Shown: positions 49,021 to 59,827 of the stretch, in pieces | Layout of the letters: each line of letters begins with the position of its first letter | Numbering within the stretch: the stretch's first letter is position 1 | NCBI RefSeq assembly: GCF_036850765.1 | Contig: NC_089492.1 | Coordinates: forward strand, 183,908,106 to 183,972,105 | Length of the DNA stretch: 64,000 nt | Reading direction: 5' to 3' | Source: Saccopteryx bilineata | Taxonomy: Eukaryota; Chordata; Mammalia; Chiroptera; Emballonuridae | Made by a program: the position numbers and the translations under genes | Notes under the pieces: generated by a model | The model's input: the letters and a program-made list of their open reading frames with translations, nothing else | Told to the model about the DNA's origin: nothing | The model's database searches: none

Positions 49021-52000
49021 ACTACAGTATTCCTACAAAAGCCTAGAATCCTACTCCCTTCTCCCCAACTAAATCAATAGTCTTTGGGAGGCTGGCTAAC
49101 GAGGACAATACTTAGTAAAGAAAATTGTTAGGCTTCAAAGGCATCAGCCAGCTCCGAAACTCTCAAGTCATTGGAAATTCTTTAAAGATGCCTAATGTTC
49201 ATGATGTGCTTTATCTTTTCCAAGTGATTTTACTACTATTAATATCATTAGGTATTCATAACATATCCATTATACAGGCAGGGTATCAAATTTCCTTTGT
49301 TTCCGTATAATTGGGAATGTTATTTTCTCAAAGAACTGCATCAAAATTTAGCCATTTAAAGGCTCTGAGAATGCCTACAATAAGGGCCCTGTAAACTTTG
49401 TTTAACCCTGCATGTCCCAACTTAATTTAATCACAAATATGGTTGGTTAGTGTTTCTCTGTGGGGCAACTTTAAGGTCTCCTAGTAGATTAGTGTTCAGC
49501 GGAACACAATTTGCAAAATGACATGATAGTGTCTTTTTTGTCCCCTTCTATAGATGCAGGAAATTAGCTGGATACAGAGGGATCCAGTGGCTTGCCCAGA
49601 ATGTGCCAGCTTATACAGGAAGTTAAAGTGGCCCATGGCTCCTGAATTTAGAACTCGGTGAATCACCACTCAGACCTCCTATGTCATGGGTGGCTTGAGT
49701 ATGCTCCAGACCATTCAGTGTAGTATTTTTGATTCAACTCTTTTCAAACTGTTTTTCCCTCCATAATAATGTTAAGGTTAAATCACTCCTCAGCATTTTT
49801 CCTCCCTTGAGCTCATTCCAAGATTTCATAATAATAGCTACTCAGCTACCTATATATTTAACATAGGACGACAGAGAAACTATGACACCTCACATTCCAT
49901 TGAGAAACCACTGTTGAGTCTAATTCTCTTAAAACTCAGATATCTCATTTTATTTCTTTGAAGGCATTACATAGTTTCTTTATTTACCTCCTATTAGTTC
50001 ACAGTCCAGTTTTTCAGTGCCTACTGTCATTTGTGTAGTGATGGTGTGAAATCTAAATAGTCCTCCTGAAAAAAAAACTCAGCAAGAATGTTGGTCCTTG
50101 TTAAATTAGCCTTATATTCTCTCCCTGATGTGTGTGTGTATAATCACCATCAATAGCTCTAACGTGGGCCTGCCTTAATTATTATTAAGAAAGTAGGGAA
50201 CTCTGCTTATATATTTTTGAGACTTTCACAAGGAATTCTAAATTTTCTTTGTTTTAGGACACAGAAATTGAATTCCATTAGTCTTTTTTCATAGGTAAAC
50301 GTTCTATTTGTTTGGTCCTGTCAGTAACCCTTTGGGGACATTTTATTATTTTGCCTGAAAAATGTTCAATTTCTAAAGAGGTCTTAGCAGGGAAAGTCAT
50401 TGGTTTATCCCTATAAGAAATTTCAAATTAACGTTTTATTTTAAATTCTTATTTTTCCCTAATGACTGAACATATATTGACCTCAGAGCTTATTACTTGA
50501 ATCTGAACACCAAGGGTTAAGTGCCAATCAATCAAGCAACTCCATGACCACAGGCAGTTAACTAACATTGCAGAATTACATGTACTTAACAGCAAAATAG
50601 GGATAATAACATCTCCTTCTTGTACAATCATTATATTAACACATGGAAACTTCAGGTTAATAACTGGCACTTAGTGTGTATTCATTAAATATCTCTTGAC
50701 TCCAAATTTAGGGTGTTGATTGATTTTGCCCATTACTCTCTGCCTGAATGCACTCTAGGTTCCACTTGCATCTCATCTGAAGCTGTGCAAGGCTGGAGGG
50801 CTGCTGTGTGTCAGCAGGAGGGCATTGGAAAAGCACAATTAATGACTATTAAGGACTCTTGATCCAGAGCGTCAGTGAAACTAACTGAATTACACCACTT
50901 CCAACCAGGAGAGCTCCCCAGACTGCTGAGGATGAAATGTTAGAATTTTGCCTTACAATATGTCAACCATTTTTTTTCCATTTTACTTGCAATATGGTAT
51001 TTTAATTTATAAAGCATTTTTTCCAGTTTTTCCTTGAGGTTACATTAAAAAAAACTTGTTATAATTAAATTAGCTCTAATTATGCCAGTTCCCCCCTTTC
51101 CTTTGAGAAGTTCCCACACCAAACAATAAGGCATCAGCATCAGGTCAATGAAAGATAAAAAGAGCTGTCATTAGGGATAGGCTGAGGTCAGGGCTGTCCT
51201 CATATCTGTCCCCTCAGGTACTTTCAGGAAGTAACAAGGCCCAGAAATACATGATGTGATGATGTACTAACTCGGCAAACATTTGTCACATTTATTGTTC
51301 AATTTGAGTTATGGAATAGGGGATTGAGGAGTGAGAAAATAAAGTTCCTAATCTTTAAAATCCTAAAATAAGAAGTACCACACAAAAGCAAATACTATTC
51401 CACTTTTAGAGGAATTTGAAATTGATATGGACATATAAAGCACATTTATAATGAAAGATAATAGGAATTCTTTGCCAAGTGTGATAGAATAATCTTAAAA
51501 GTTATTATTTAATGCAAAAGAAATCATCTGTCTGGAGTCAAGCTCAAAACTTAGAAAAGAATATTAATATTCCAATGATTCCTGACCATCTTAGATTTAT
51601 TTTAACAGGAAACAGAATTTCATTAGCTTTTGCCTATGCCTGAGAATATCCAGGCATAATCAGTAGCTATGGTAATGGTACCTAACATATCCTGCTAACT
51701 TTGCATTCAGTTTCTTAATGATTTCTGTAACTAGTTTCCAAATAATAGAGCCGTTTCCTTAAATACAATTAGCACAAGGAACCTTGGTCTGGAATCCTCA
51801 TTATGCTACCAGTAAGTAAGAATGCTGAGGACCAAGTGAGTTAATGATATGAGCTTCTGTCCCCATAGTAATTCTCCTTCTTTAACAACCAGAAAGCATT
51901 CCTTGGACAGTGCCTGGGTTCAGCAGACACTAGGCAGTACAGATGAAACATTTTATTGCAGAGCTAATCAAATGTGAACTTTGGGTAGTCTGAAATTGGT

Positions 52001-52234
52001 TCTGAAGGAAAAGGAGGGCTTTGTTGTTGAAATGCAAGATTTGTAGAAAAATATTCTCTCTCCCAAATTCACATTTCCTGCTCTTGAACCTACAAATTTA
52101 TGAAAACTCTTAACTTTGTTCAAGATTCTCTCATATAAAATATAAATATGTACTGTGTACAAGAGGGGTCAGTGGTCATTTTCACAGCAACTATCTGAGT
52201 AATGTTTTATTATTTATCAAGCATTTTCCCAGTT
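49021..52234. other. Intron, no gene seen
   Basis: 3.2 kb of AT-rich intron without a recognisable repeat, RNA gene or exon. Confidence 0.4.
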
Positions 52235-52325
52235 ATTATGACATTTGACCCTCACAACAAACCAATAAGAGAGGTAAAGCAAATATTCTAAACCCTATTT
52301 TACAAAAGAGCAAATGACAACGGTA
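52235..52325 (-). mobile_element. MIR fragment
   Basis: TATGACATTTGACCCTCACA then CCCTATTTTACAAAAGAGC fits the MIR complement. Confidence 0.55.
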
Positions 52326-52359
52326 GAGATGGATCAGCCCACCAATATCCATTCTTCCT

Positions 52360-52805
52360 TCCTTTTTAGTGAAAGCTTCTTGGTTTTATACCCAGCCAAA
52401 AGACTCTTTCCAGCTTCCTTAGAAGGTAGGTGTGACCATATTATATACTGTCAAACTTTGCCATTGAGCTGTAAGCTGAAGTTTTGTGAGAGATTTCTGG
52501 AAATTTTAAAGGGAATGGATGAACCATTTCTTTAATCTGTTTTTCCCTTCAACCATTTTTCTAAAGCAGAGATGTGATAGCTGGGACTTGGCAGCCATTT
52601 TGAGGACAAGGACCACCTCATATCAATGGAAAAGCTGTAAACCAGGTGGTATCTTGATCCTTAAGAATTCTATGGAGCCATCATATATAGCAGCTTTGAA
52701 CTGGCTGTCCCTGTACTTTTTTCTAAGAGAGAAACAAACCCCTATCTTGTTTAAGTTATTACTATTTTCAGCTTATTTGTTTTATGTAGTAGAAGCTAAT
52801 CCTAA
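52360..52805 (+). mobile_element. ERVL-MaLR-like LTR
   Basis: GGTAGGTGTGACCATATTAT, TTGGCAGCCATTTTGAGG, AGAGAAACAAACCCCTATC and a 3' end AGAAGCTAATCCTAATGC match an ancient eutherian LTR family by block order. The subfamily is not assigned. Confidence 0.55.
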
Positions 52806-53509
52806 TGCAAAGAAGTGACTTGCCTAAATTCATACAAACTATAATTTGTAAGTGGCAGACCATCAAGCGCTAACATACATGTCCGCATTCCACACATTCT
52901 CTGGCAGAACTTTAGAACCTTTTGTAATTTGTTTCTTAGCTTGTATAGGAATCAAATACTGTTGTTTTTCATGTTAACACTTCAACATTTATTTTTAAAA
53001 CACCAACCTATAGGAATATTTTTGTCCTCTCTTCCCCCTTACTTCCCTCCTCTATGGTATTCTATAGTACTTTGTACCTCAGGCTCTGGTTTAAACTATG
53101 GGATTTCCCAGGGCTCAGCTCTCCCTAGATGATTTCATTTGTTCCCATGGCTTTAAATAGCACTGATAAGCTGAATATTTCTAAATTTTTACTTTCAGCC
53201 TAGAAGGCTCTTCCAACCAACACAACAACTACTAGCTGTATAACTCTAGCCAAATCACTTCTCTGGGTCTTAGTTACCACATCTATAAAATAGGGATGAT
53301 ATCAGCTTTGACCTCATTGGATTATTGTGGAAATTTGATTATTTCATACAAATAAAAAGACTCTGAATAGTATCTGAACCACTACCATGATTGTTACTGC
53401 ACTCCATCTCAAAATATTTCACAGGGACTTCAAGTTCACTTTATTTAAAGTAAATTCTTTTACCTTTAATTCGGTCATTCTTTAGTAATAGCAATGCCAG
53501 TTGTTGCAC
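52806..53509. other. Intron, no gene seen
   Basis: About 53215-53400 has weak MIR character (AACTCTAGCCAAATCACTTC, TCTATAAAATAGGGATGAT). Confidence 0.45.
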
Positions 53510-53948
53510 TGCTAAAAGAGAAATCCATGAGTTGTCCTTGGTACCACCTTTTCCCTCACTCCTGCCCTTCCCAATCCAATTCACCACCAAGACTGGTCAA
53601 AACTAGCTCTTAAATATTTCTCATCTCTCTTCACTGCCCTTCTCAGGTTAGATCAGTTGTCCACATCACCAACTTCTGTGTTCTTCCTCTTGCTACTTAC
53701 CTCCAGGTCCCTCACACATCAGCCTGGGAACCTGTCATAAACATGTTGCTGCTTTGCGCTAAATCCACCAATGAGTCAGTCTGCTTTCAGGACAAGGTCT
53801 CAGAATCTTCAGACCAACTCAGGGGACAAGATCTGCCCCACTCACTGGCTCCAATACTGCCCATCTTTCTTCTCTTCAAACACAACAAGAGACACATCAT
53901 TCTGCCTCAATCCCTTTACAGCTACTGTTCCAACTGCCTGGATAATTA
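53510..53948 (+). mobile_element. L2-like LINE relic
   Basis: Same L2-type block order as at 8825-9133 (ATCCATGAGTTGTCCTTGG, CTACTGTTCCAACTGCCTGG). It appears to continue after the SINE at about 54300-54350. Confidence 0.55.
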
Positions 53949-54299
53949 TTTCTGTCATTTTTTTTTTAACAGGGACAGAGAGAGAGTCAGAGAGAGGAAT
54001 AGATAGGAACAGATAGACAGGAACGGAGAGAGATGAGAAGCATCAATCATTAGTTTTTCATTGTGACACCTTAGTTGTTCATTGATTGCTTTCTCATATG
54101 TACCTTGACCATGGGCCTTCAGCAGACTGAGTAACCCCTTGCTCAAGCCAGCGACTTTGGGTCCAAGCTGGTGAGCTTTGCTCAAACCAGATAAGCCTGT
54201 GCTCAAGCTGGCGACCTCTGGGTCTCGAACCTGGGTCCTCCACATCCCAATCCGACGTTCTATTCATTGCGCCACCACCTGGTCAGGCTCTTTCTGTCA
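53949..54299 (-). mobile_element. Long bat tRNA-derived SINE with 9-bp target duplication
   Basis: Minus-strand copy of the ~330-bp SINE. The plus strand ends GCCACCACCTGGTCAGGC. TTTCTGTCA flanks it at 53949-53957 and 54291-54299. It lies in an L2 relic. Confidence 0.9.
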
Positions 54300-54350
54300 C
54301 CTTTGAATGCCACTTTACTCTTTAACAGAGACTGTTTTGTCTCTTTTTGC

Positions 54351-55156
54351 CAATATTCCCTCCTAGTGGAACACAGACTGTGCTCAGTTGTCTATCCTTT
54401 TTCCATGAGCCCATGGGCTTCTCAGGGGCTGACCCCACCTCAGCCCAAGTGGGGAGCTCCCTGGTCAGTGATTGATTAAAGGATAAGTAGGCTGTCCAGA
54501 TCCAACCCTTCAGATCTGTAAGGGATGCCTGTGGGTTCCAGGGCTTCTAAGATGAGCTTCCTTGCTTTAAAAGACAGACACAGAGACAGTCTCATTTCTA
54601 CCTCTGGTCACTATGGTGTCTGAGTGGGAGGCCTGAACTGCTGTGGCTGTCTCCCAACTGGCCTGAGGATGCTGTTCTAAAGCAAAAGAGTTCAGAGCAG
54701 AGAATCTTGGGATAATAGAGTCAGGCTTGGAGCCTGCCCCACCTACAAGTTTATGTGAGACAATAAGTGGCCTTATTATTTAAGGTCAAGATGCATAGGG
54801 TCTTCTTTTATCCAGCAAAAAGCACCTTAATTGACATGCCCCTGTTAGATTGATTACTCTGGAGGTTAAGGACCCTTGATTACACAGAGGAAATGATCAC
54901 TGAATCATTGTTGAATGAATATATGAAGGACTATTTCTTAGAAAAGACAGCACAGGCTCTGGCTTGGGTATATATACTATTTCCCACCTCCTAAAATGTT
55001 CATGGCTAAGACAAACACCCTACTCCAGGTATAACCATGGCTGGAGGTGGGGCTATGGAACAGAAACCAGTGTCTACCTCCAAGCCACAGGCAGGAAATG
55101 ACACAGAATTTTCTCACATACAAGGGAAAGATGAAGGGCTGTCACATTGCTTGAAA
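54351..55156. other. Intron, no gene seen
   Basis: Unassigned sequence up to the mariner insertion. Confidence 0.35.
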
Positions 55157-55455
55157 TACAGTGTGTCTGTAAAGTCATGGTGCACTTTTGACCGGTCACA
55201 GGAAAGCAACAAAAGATGATAGAAATGTGAAATCTGCACCAAATAAAAGGAAAAGTCTCTCAGTTTCATACCTATTCAGTGCAGTTCGATGTGGGCTCAG
55301 GCACAGATTTTTTAGGGCTCCTTAGGTATCTATCCCGTATAGCCTCTACAGACTCGTCACTGACTGATGGCCTACCAGAATGGGGTTTCTCCACCAAACT
55401 GCCAGTTTCCTTCAACTGCTTAGCCCACCAAGCAATGTTATTCCTATGTGGTGGC

Positions 55456-55817
55456 TGTAAGGTTGGTGGATAGTGGGAAAGGTCAGACCTGCGAACTTTG
55501 GCTAGGACCACACAACCAAGCATGCCAAAAGAAACTTTGCAGGAACCTTTTGGAAAAAAGCGACCGCCTGCCAGCCAGTGAGATTTCACCATGTCATATT
55601 AGCTCAACCACCCTATGGACCCTTTAAATATCTCCCACATGGGTCACCACTTGCAACTTCCCTGGCCTCCATTTTTCCTCGGGACCAGGGAACCTCGCCG
55701 GGCGGGATGCGCTCTGTACTAAATAAAGCCTTTTGTTATTCCATACTTTGTGGCTCCAGCCTCTTCCTTCCTTCTCAGCGGGGGGGGGGGGGGGGGGGGG
55801 GGGGGGAATACCTTACA
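55456..55817 (+). repeat. 5' LTR
   Basis: 362 bp. It has a TATA-like CTTTAAATATC (55622-55632), an AATAAA signal (55730-55735) and a G-run of 27 (55780-55806) that is absent from the 3' LTR. Confidence 0.9.
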
Positions 55818-55820
55818 TTT

Positions 55821-55838
55821 TGGTGCTGAAAACCCGAG
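55821..55838 (+). promoter_or_regulatory. Retroviral primer-binding site
   Basis: TGGTGCTGAAAACCCGAG lies three bases after the 5' LTR, the standard position and TGG start of a tRNA primer site. It may be an arginine-tRNA type as in some class I elements, but mutations prevent certainty. Confidence 0.75.
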
Positions 55839-56879
55839 AGGAGTTTGAAATCTGCAAGGACTGCTCCTCTTCCCCTTCCCCTCTGAAAAAGAACCAGGAT
55901 CTCTGACCTTCCACCCACTTTGGCACACGGTGTGGTAAGTCTCCTGCCTCCAACCTTCCCCTCAGTTCTTTTTGCCAAGACTCCCTGTCTGAAACCGTAG
56001 CTACATCAGGGAAGTCTTTCTGTTCCGAGTGTGTGTGCTTGTGGAGACATCCCGAGCACATCCACTCTACCTTATTCATTTGTGGCCAGTGCTTGAGTTT
56101 TGGGATGCTGATACTCAAATCTGACCACTCCGAGGACTGAGGGCAGCTGTGGGGGCACAGGAATCTCCCTCCTTAAAGAAGAAACTGTTCTTCTTCCCCG
56201 CTGTGGCCAGGCCACAGAACCCACTGAATTAGCCTCCTGAAGGGACTTTCGGTGTTAACACCCTCACCAGTTTAACTATCGCCAAAAAAGCTGGGAACTG
56301 ATTGGAGATCTCTTACATACACGGCTTCTAATTATTTACGCACCCGTCCTTAATCTCTGTGCTGCCTGTTCCACTGCACAGGAGTTTTTCTGGCCAGAGA
56401 AACCTCACCTAAAACCTCCACTCCTGATCTTTCCTTCTCCGTGGACTCCCAACTCTCTCTCTCTCTCCTGTCTGACCCCCGGGGGCGCCCCTCTCTCGGG
56501 ACTTTTCTCTGGTCCCTCTGCAGACCTCTTTTGCTCAGGTCTCTTCCCTCTGAGAGCCCCCTCCCCTCCCTTCGCAAAATCCTGTTTCTTATTCACCATT
56601 ACCATTCTCTCTTTCTCCTCCCCTGCTGGTCAGGGGCCCTTCCCTTCTCCACTGTGTTCTTAAGTCCCTCCCCCATCAGGCCATTCTCAGCCTGGCATTG
56701 GCTCTTACACCAGTTTTCAGGATGTCCAACCCCAATTTTCTTGCAGGAAGTTCTGGCCCAGTCCTGCTTTTGGCTCCAGCGTTTCCTGCAGGATATGGGT
56801 GCTGGGCTCCACGCAAGCCCTCCTCCTTTTATTCTCAACCCCCCCCCCAAACCCCTATCCGGGACCTGTGAACACAGCA

Positions 56880-57203
56880 TTTAAAGTTTTTAATGGTGCC
56901 AACTAGTAGAAACAGGCCAAGGCTGTTCACCAGGCCCACATGCAGCAGAAGGTAACGCTCCAAACCCAAACTCTTGTGGCAACCCTGAGACCAGCAGAGC
57001 CACCAGCAGCTTGCTTTAAGTATGGCAAGCAGGTTCATTGGTCCCAGCAGGGCCCCTGCCCACGGCTGCCCACCGAGGCCTGCCCTGATTGCAAGCAGCC
57101 CAGTCACTGGCGGAGCAATTGCCCCTTTGGGCAACAGGCTTTTCCTCAGCGCCTCTACGTGGAGGACAAGCCACCCGAATGGGAGGCCAATCCAGCCAGG
57201 TGA
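56880..57203 (+). pseudogene. gag nucleocapsid fragment (two zinc knuckles)
   Basis: The frame holds a Gln/Ala-rich linker, then a first knuckle CFKYGKQVHW with the second Cys replaced by Tyr and altered downstream spacing, then an intact CX2CX4HX4C knuckle (CPDCKQPSHWRSNC). In retroviruses nucleocapsid packages RNA. Matrix and capsid are missing, and upstream stops break the frame. Confidence 0.85.
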
Positions 57204-57254
57204 GTGCATTGCTCAAACTCCTAGGACACGGCCTGGACTCGGAGAACCCAGGGT

Positions 57255-57420
57255 ATGCTGCAACAGGTGAGTAAGTACATCTCATTTCTTATGGACATGG
57301 GGACTACCTTTTCTGTTTTGCCATCACACTCAGGACCTCTAATTCCCTCACAGTTCTCAGTTATGGTGATGGATGGGACCTCTTCCTTTCCCCTTTTTAC
57401 GCCACTCCTGACATGCAGTT
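57255..57420 (+). pseudogene. Retroviral protease fragment
   Basis: FLMDMGTTFSVLPSHSGPL corresponds to the aspartic-protease active-site region, with the catalytic Asp kept but the usual D-[ST]-G altered to D-M-G. Coding similarity fades after about 57420, and no reverse transcriptase follows. Confidence 0.75.
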
Positions 57421-57717
57421 TTGCCTCAAGCTTGCCTCCTTACAGGATCACTGGCAGTTGGAACCACTGGACTCCATCCATCTCCAGCTCACCAAAAGGC
57501 TGGACCCTACAAATCCCCTATTACTCCTCTTTTTAAAAAAATCCTTACAGGACCGCATCCACGAAGTTTCTCAACTCACGGCCACACAGATGTTTCTCCT
57601 GACATCCCTCAAAGCCACCACCTTCTGATCTCCCCCTCCCCACGATGCCCTTAATCAGCAGGAAGTAGCCAGATGAATAAATGGCGCCCCTTTTCTATTT
57701 AACACAAAAGGTCAGAA
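57421..57717 (+). pseudogene. Possible env tail and 3' region of the retrovirus
   Basis: A Leu-rich stretch followed by a LQDRIHEVSQLTATQM segment is compatible with the end of a transmembrane envelope subunit. If so, a large deletion joined protease to the env tail. Assignment is tentative. Confidence 0.35.
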
Positions 57718-58062
57718 TGTAAGGTCGGTGGATAATGGGAAAGGTCAGACCTATGAACTTTGGCTGGGACCGCCCACAACCAAGCTCGCCAAAAGAAACT
57801 TCGCAGGCACACTTTGGAAAAAAGCGACCATCTGCCAGCCAGTGAGATTTCACCATGTCATATTAGCTTGATCACCCTAGTGACCCTTTAAATATCTCCC
57901 ACATGGGTGACCCCTTGCGACTTCCCTGGCCTCCATCTTTCCTCGGGACCAGGGAACCTTGCCAGGCGGGATGTGCTCTGTTCTCAATAAAGCCTTTTGT
58001 TATTCCAGACTTTGTGGCTCCGACCCCCTTCCTTCCTTTTCAGTAGGGAAAAATACCTTACA
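57718..58062 (+). repeat. 3' LTR
   Basis: 345 bp, co-linear with the 5' LTR, with the AATAAA signal at about 57986. It has AGTAGGGAAAAATACC where the 5' LTR has the poly-G run. Confidence 0.9.
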
Positions 58063-58400
58063 GTGGTGCTTCATTATAAACGCGCCAATATTCATATTGC
58101 ACTTTGGTCACAGATTCGAATTTAGTGAGTCACAAAACATACTGAACTTTCCTCTGTATCATCCACATCTCAACTGGCATGGCCGTGGGCTGCTCCGCTG
58201 TATACACAGTGTTACATCATCATCTGCACATGCGCACATGCTGCCACATCATTCTACAGAAACTGGGAGGGTTTTCCTTTTATTTGGTGCAGATTTCACA
58301 TTTCGATCGTCTTTTGTTGCTTTCCTGTGGCCGGTCAAAAGTGCACCATGACTTTACGGACACACTGTATTTGTCTTGGATACAAATATTATCCTAAATC

Positions 58401-58465
58401 CGACTGAACTGAGGCTTTACTTTAGTTTGATCTGACTGAACTGAGGCTTTACTTTATGTTAGTTT
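58401..58465 (+). repeat. Tandem duplication, 31-bp period
   Basis: GACTGAACTGAGGCTTTACT occurs at 58402 and again at 58433, between the mariner end and the stray nucleocapsid fragment. Confidence 0.88.
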
Positions 58466-58585
58466 AAGTATGGCAAGCAAGTTCATTGGTCTTGGCAGCT
58501 GCCCACTGAGCCCTGCCCTGACTGCAAGCAGCCCAGTCACTGGCAGAGCAATTGCCCCTTTGGGCAATAGGCTTTTCCTCAGCGC
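58463..58585 (+). pseudogene. Stray second copy of the retroviral nucleocapsid segment
   Basis: This 123-bp segment matches 57016-57152, with about 20 bp missing internally. It shares the Cys-to-Tyr change in the first knuckle and stops shortly after CPFGQ. No LTR or other retroviral sequence adjoins it. It lies outside the mariner by about 95 bp. Confidence 0.85.
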
Positions 58586-59584
58586 TGGCATTTCACAAAA
58601 GTTTGTCTCATAAGCCACAAGAGGTTTGTTAATTTGGGTCAAGTTTTATATATTATTGAAGGTTGACATCACAAACTAAATTCCGTTTGTATTTTAACAG
58701 CATAAAAAGGCAGTAACGCAAATGTCCAACTACAAGGGACTGATTAACTAAATTAAGAAACAACCATTAGGTGCATGACTATGTGGTCATTACAAAATGA
58801 TGTGAGATCTCTCATTATTGACAAGAAAAACTATCTTGATTTCTTGTTCAGTGGAAAATAAGTTGCCCAATATTATGTGCAGTACAATTTATTTTTTCTA
58901 AAAGAGTAAGTAGTTCCTTACCTAGCTATGTATCTATCTATGCATAGGCATAGGATCTGCAAGAAGAAACTCAGCTAGATAGTAATTCTATTCGGGTCAT
59001 AAAGTCATAGGTGATCTTCAATTTCTCAATTTTTCTATTTTCCAGTTTTGGTACTGAGGAGCCACTGAGCCATTTCACCCACAGGTGTTATAAAGTACCA
59101 AAGGCTACAGAATTAATATTAATATATTAGGAGGCTTGGAGAACATTTTATTAATTTGGGTTAAGGTGTGTAGAGAAATTGTGAGAATAGTCTCTGTACT
59201 GTGTGATTGGCATAACCAGGATGGCTCTTGCCATTGTATTGTAAATGAAAAGGGAAGGAAAGCATAGATTCCCTGACATTCCACCACACCTCTGGGGAAA
59301 AGAGTGAATGGCTAGCCAGGTGCAGGAAGGGAAAAGCCAAAATAAACCTTTTCTTATAACTATGAGCCATTTGCGGGCATTTGTCCCCACGGAAACTACC
59401 TCTCTTATGTAAATGCATGTGGTTAATACCTCTGACTCTGGACAGAGAAATGGCGGATGAACACTAGAAAATATAGGAAGGCCTTTTAATATGTAAAGAG
59501 ATATCTTTCTACCATTGTGTTGACTTGTAAATTTTATTTTCTTCAAAATGATGTATGGTTTGCAAATTGAACGTGGTCCTATCA
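58586..59584. other. Intron, no gene seen; possible upstream LTR part
   Basis: 59160-59584 may be U3 of the LTR that ends at 59827. 58586-59160 is unassigned. Confidence 0.4.
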
Positions 59585-59827
59585 TGTTAAAGGACATATG
59601 ACTATAACCAATAGTGGTAAGGGGCTCCTAATTGCAATTTTTGCTTCTGTACTTCCCACTTACAAAACTATAAAAACTAAATAGAACAAAGGGCCAGCAC
59701 GCTCTCCGTCAGACTTCTGTCAGAGTTCCCGCCGCTTGGCCAAGCTAGACAATAAAGCTTTAATGTGTAAACGACGGACCTTGCTCCTGTCTTCCATAAT
59801 TCGGGTCCCTCCGAATTTGGATTAACA
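59585..59827 (+). mobile_element. Solo LTR (3' portion certain)
   Basis: CTATAAAA (59668-59675) and AATAAA (59751-59756) are spaced as in an LTR. The 3' end GGATTAACA (59827) mirrors TGTTAA at 59585. The left end could lie further upstream (to about 59165). No convincing duplication was found. Confidence 0.55.

Larger units (their letters stand above)
55456..58062 (+). mobile_element. Defective class I (gammaretrovirus-like) endogenous retrovirus
   Basis: Two LTRs bound 2.6 kb, with TGTAAGG and CCTTACA termini. GTGGC precedes the 5' LTR and GTGGT follows the 3' LTR: a 5-bp target duplication in which a CpG cytosine has changed to T. Inside are a primer-binding site, a leader, the 3' end of gag and the start of protease. 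Most of gag, nearly all of pol and most or all of env are absent. By eye the LTRs differ at roughly one base in ten, so it is an old insertion. Confidence 0.9.
55272..58180 (-). pseudogene. Transposase N-terminal fragment (helix-turn-helix), split
   Basis: The reading starts at 58180 (MPVEMW) and runs to the retroviral junction at 58063. It meets an in-frame TGA at 58130-58132 in VQYVL*LTKF. It resumes at 55455 with NNIAWWAKQLKETGSLVEKP and SGRPSVSDESVEAIRDRYLR and ends near 55272. This matches the DNA-binding helix-turn-helix region (DUF4817-like) of mariner/IS630-type transposases. The DDE catalytic domain is absent. It is non-functional on three counts: a stop, an insertion and the missing catalytic part. 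Confidence 0.82.
55157..58369 (-). mobile_element. Mariner-family element, interrupted by an endogenous retrovirus
   Basis: The left end CAGTGTGTCTGTAAAGTCAT (55159) and right end ATGACTTTACGGACACACTG (58367) are inverted repeats extending about 100 bp. The dinucleotide TA flanks both ends (55157-55158 and 58368-58369), the Tc1/mariner target rule. The retrovirus occupies 55456-58062. The two mariner parts total about 0.6 kb, much shorter than an autonomous mariner, so the element was non-autonomous or internally deleted before it was interrupted. Confidence 0.92.

Noticed and set aside
56441..56884. 147-codon frame in the provirus leader
   Set aside because: Its position suggests gag, but the translation is Leu/Ser/Pro-rich with no matrix or capsid motif. 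The upstream region resembles an untranslated leader.
59165..59584. Full-length start of the LTR ending at 59827
   Set aside because: Some text here looks LTR-like, but I could not find matching termini or a target duplication, so only the 3' part is called.
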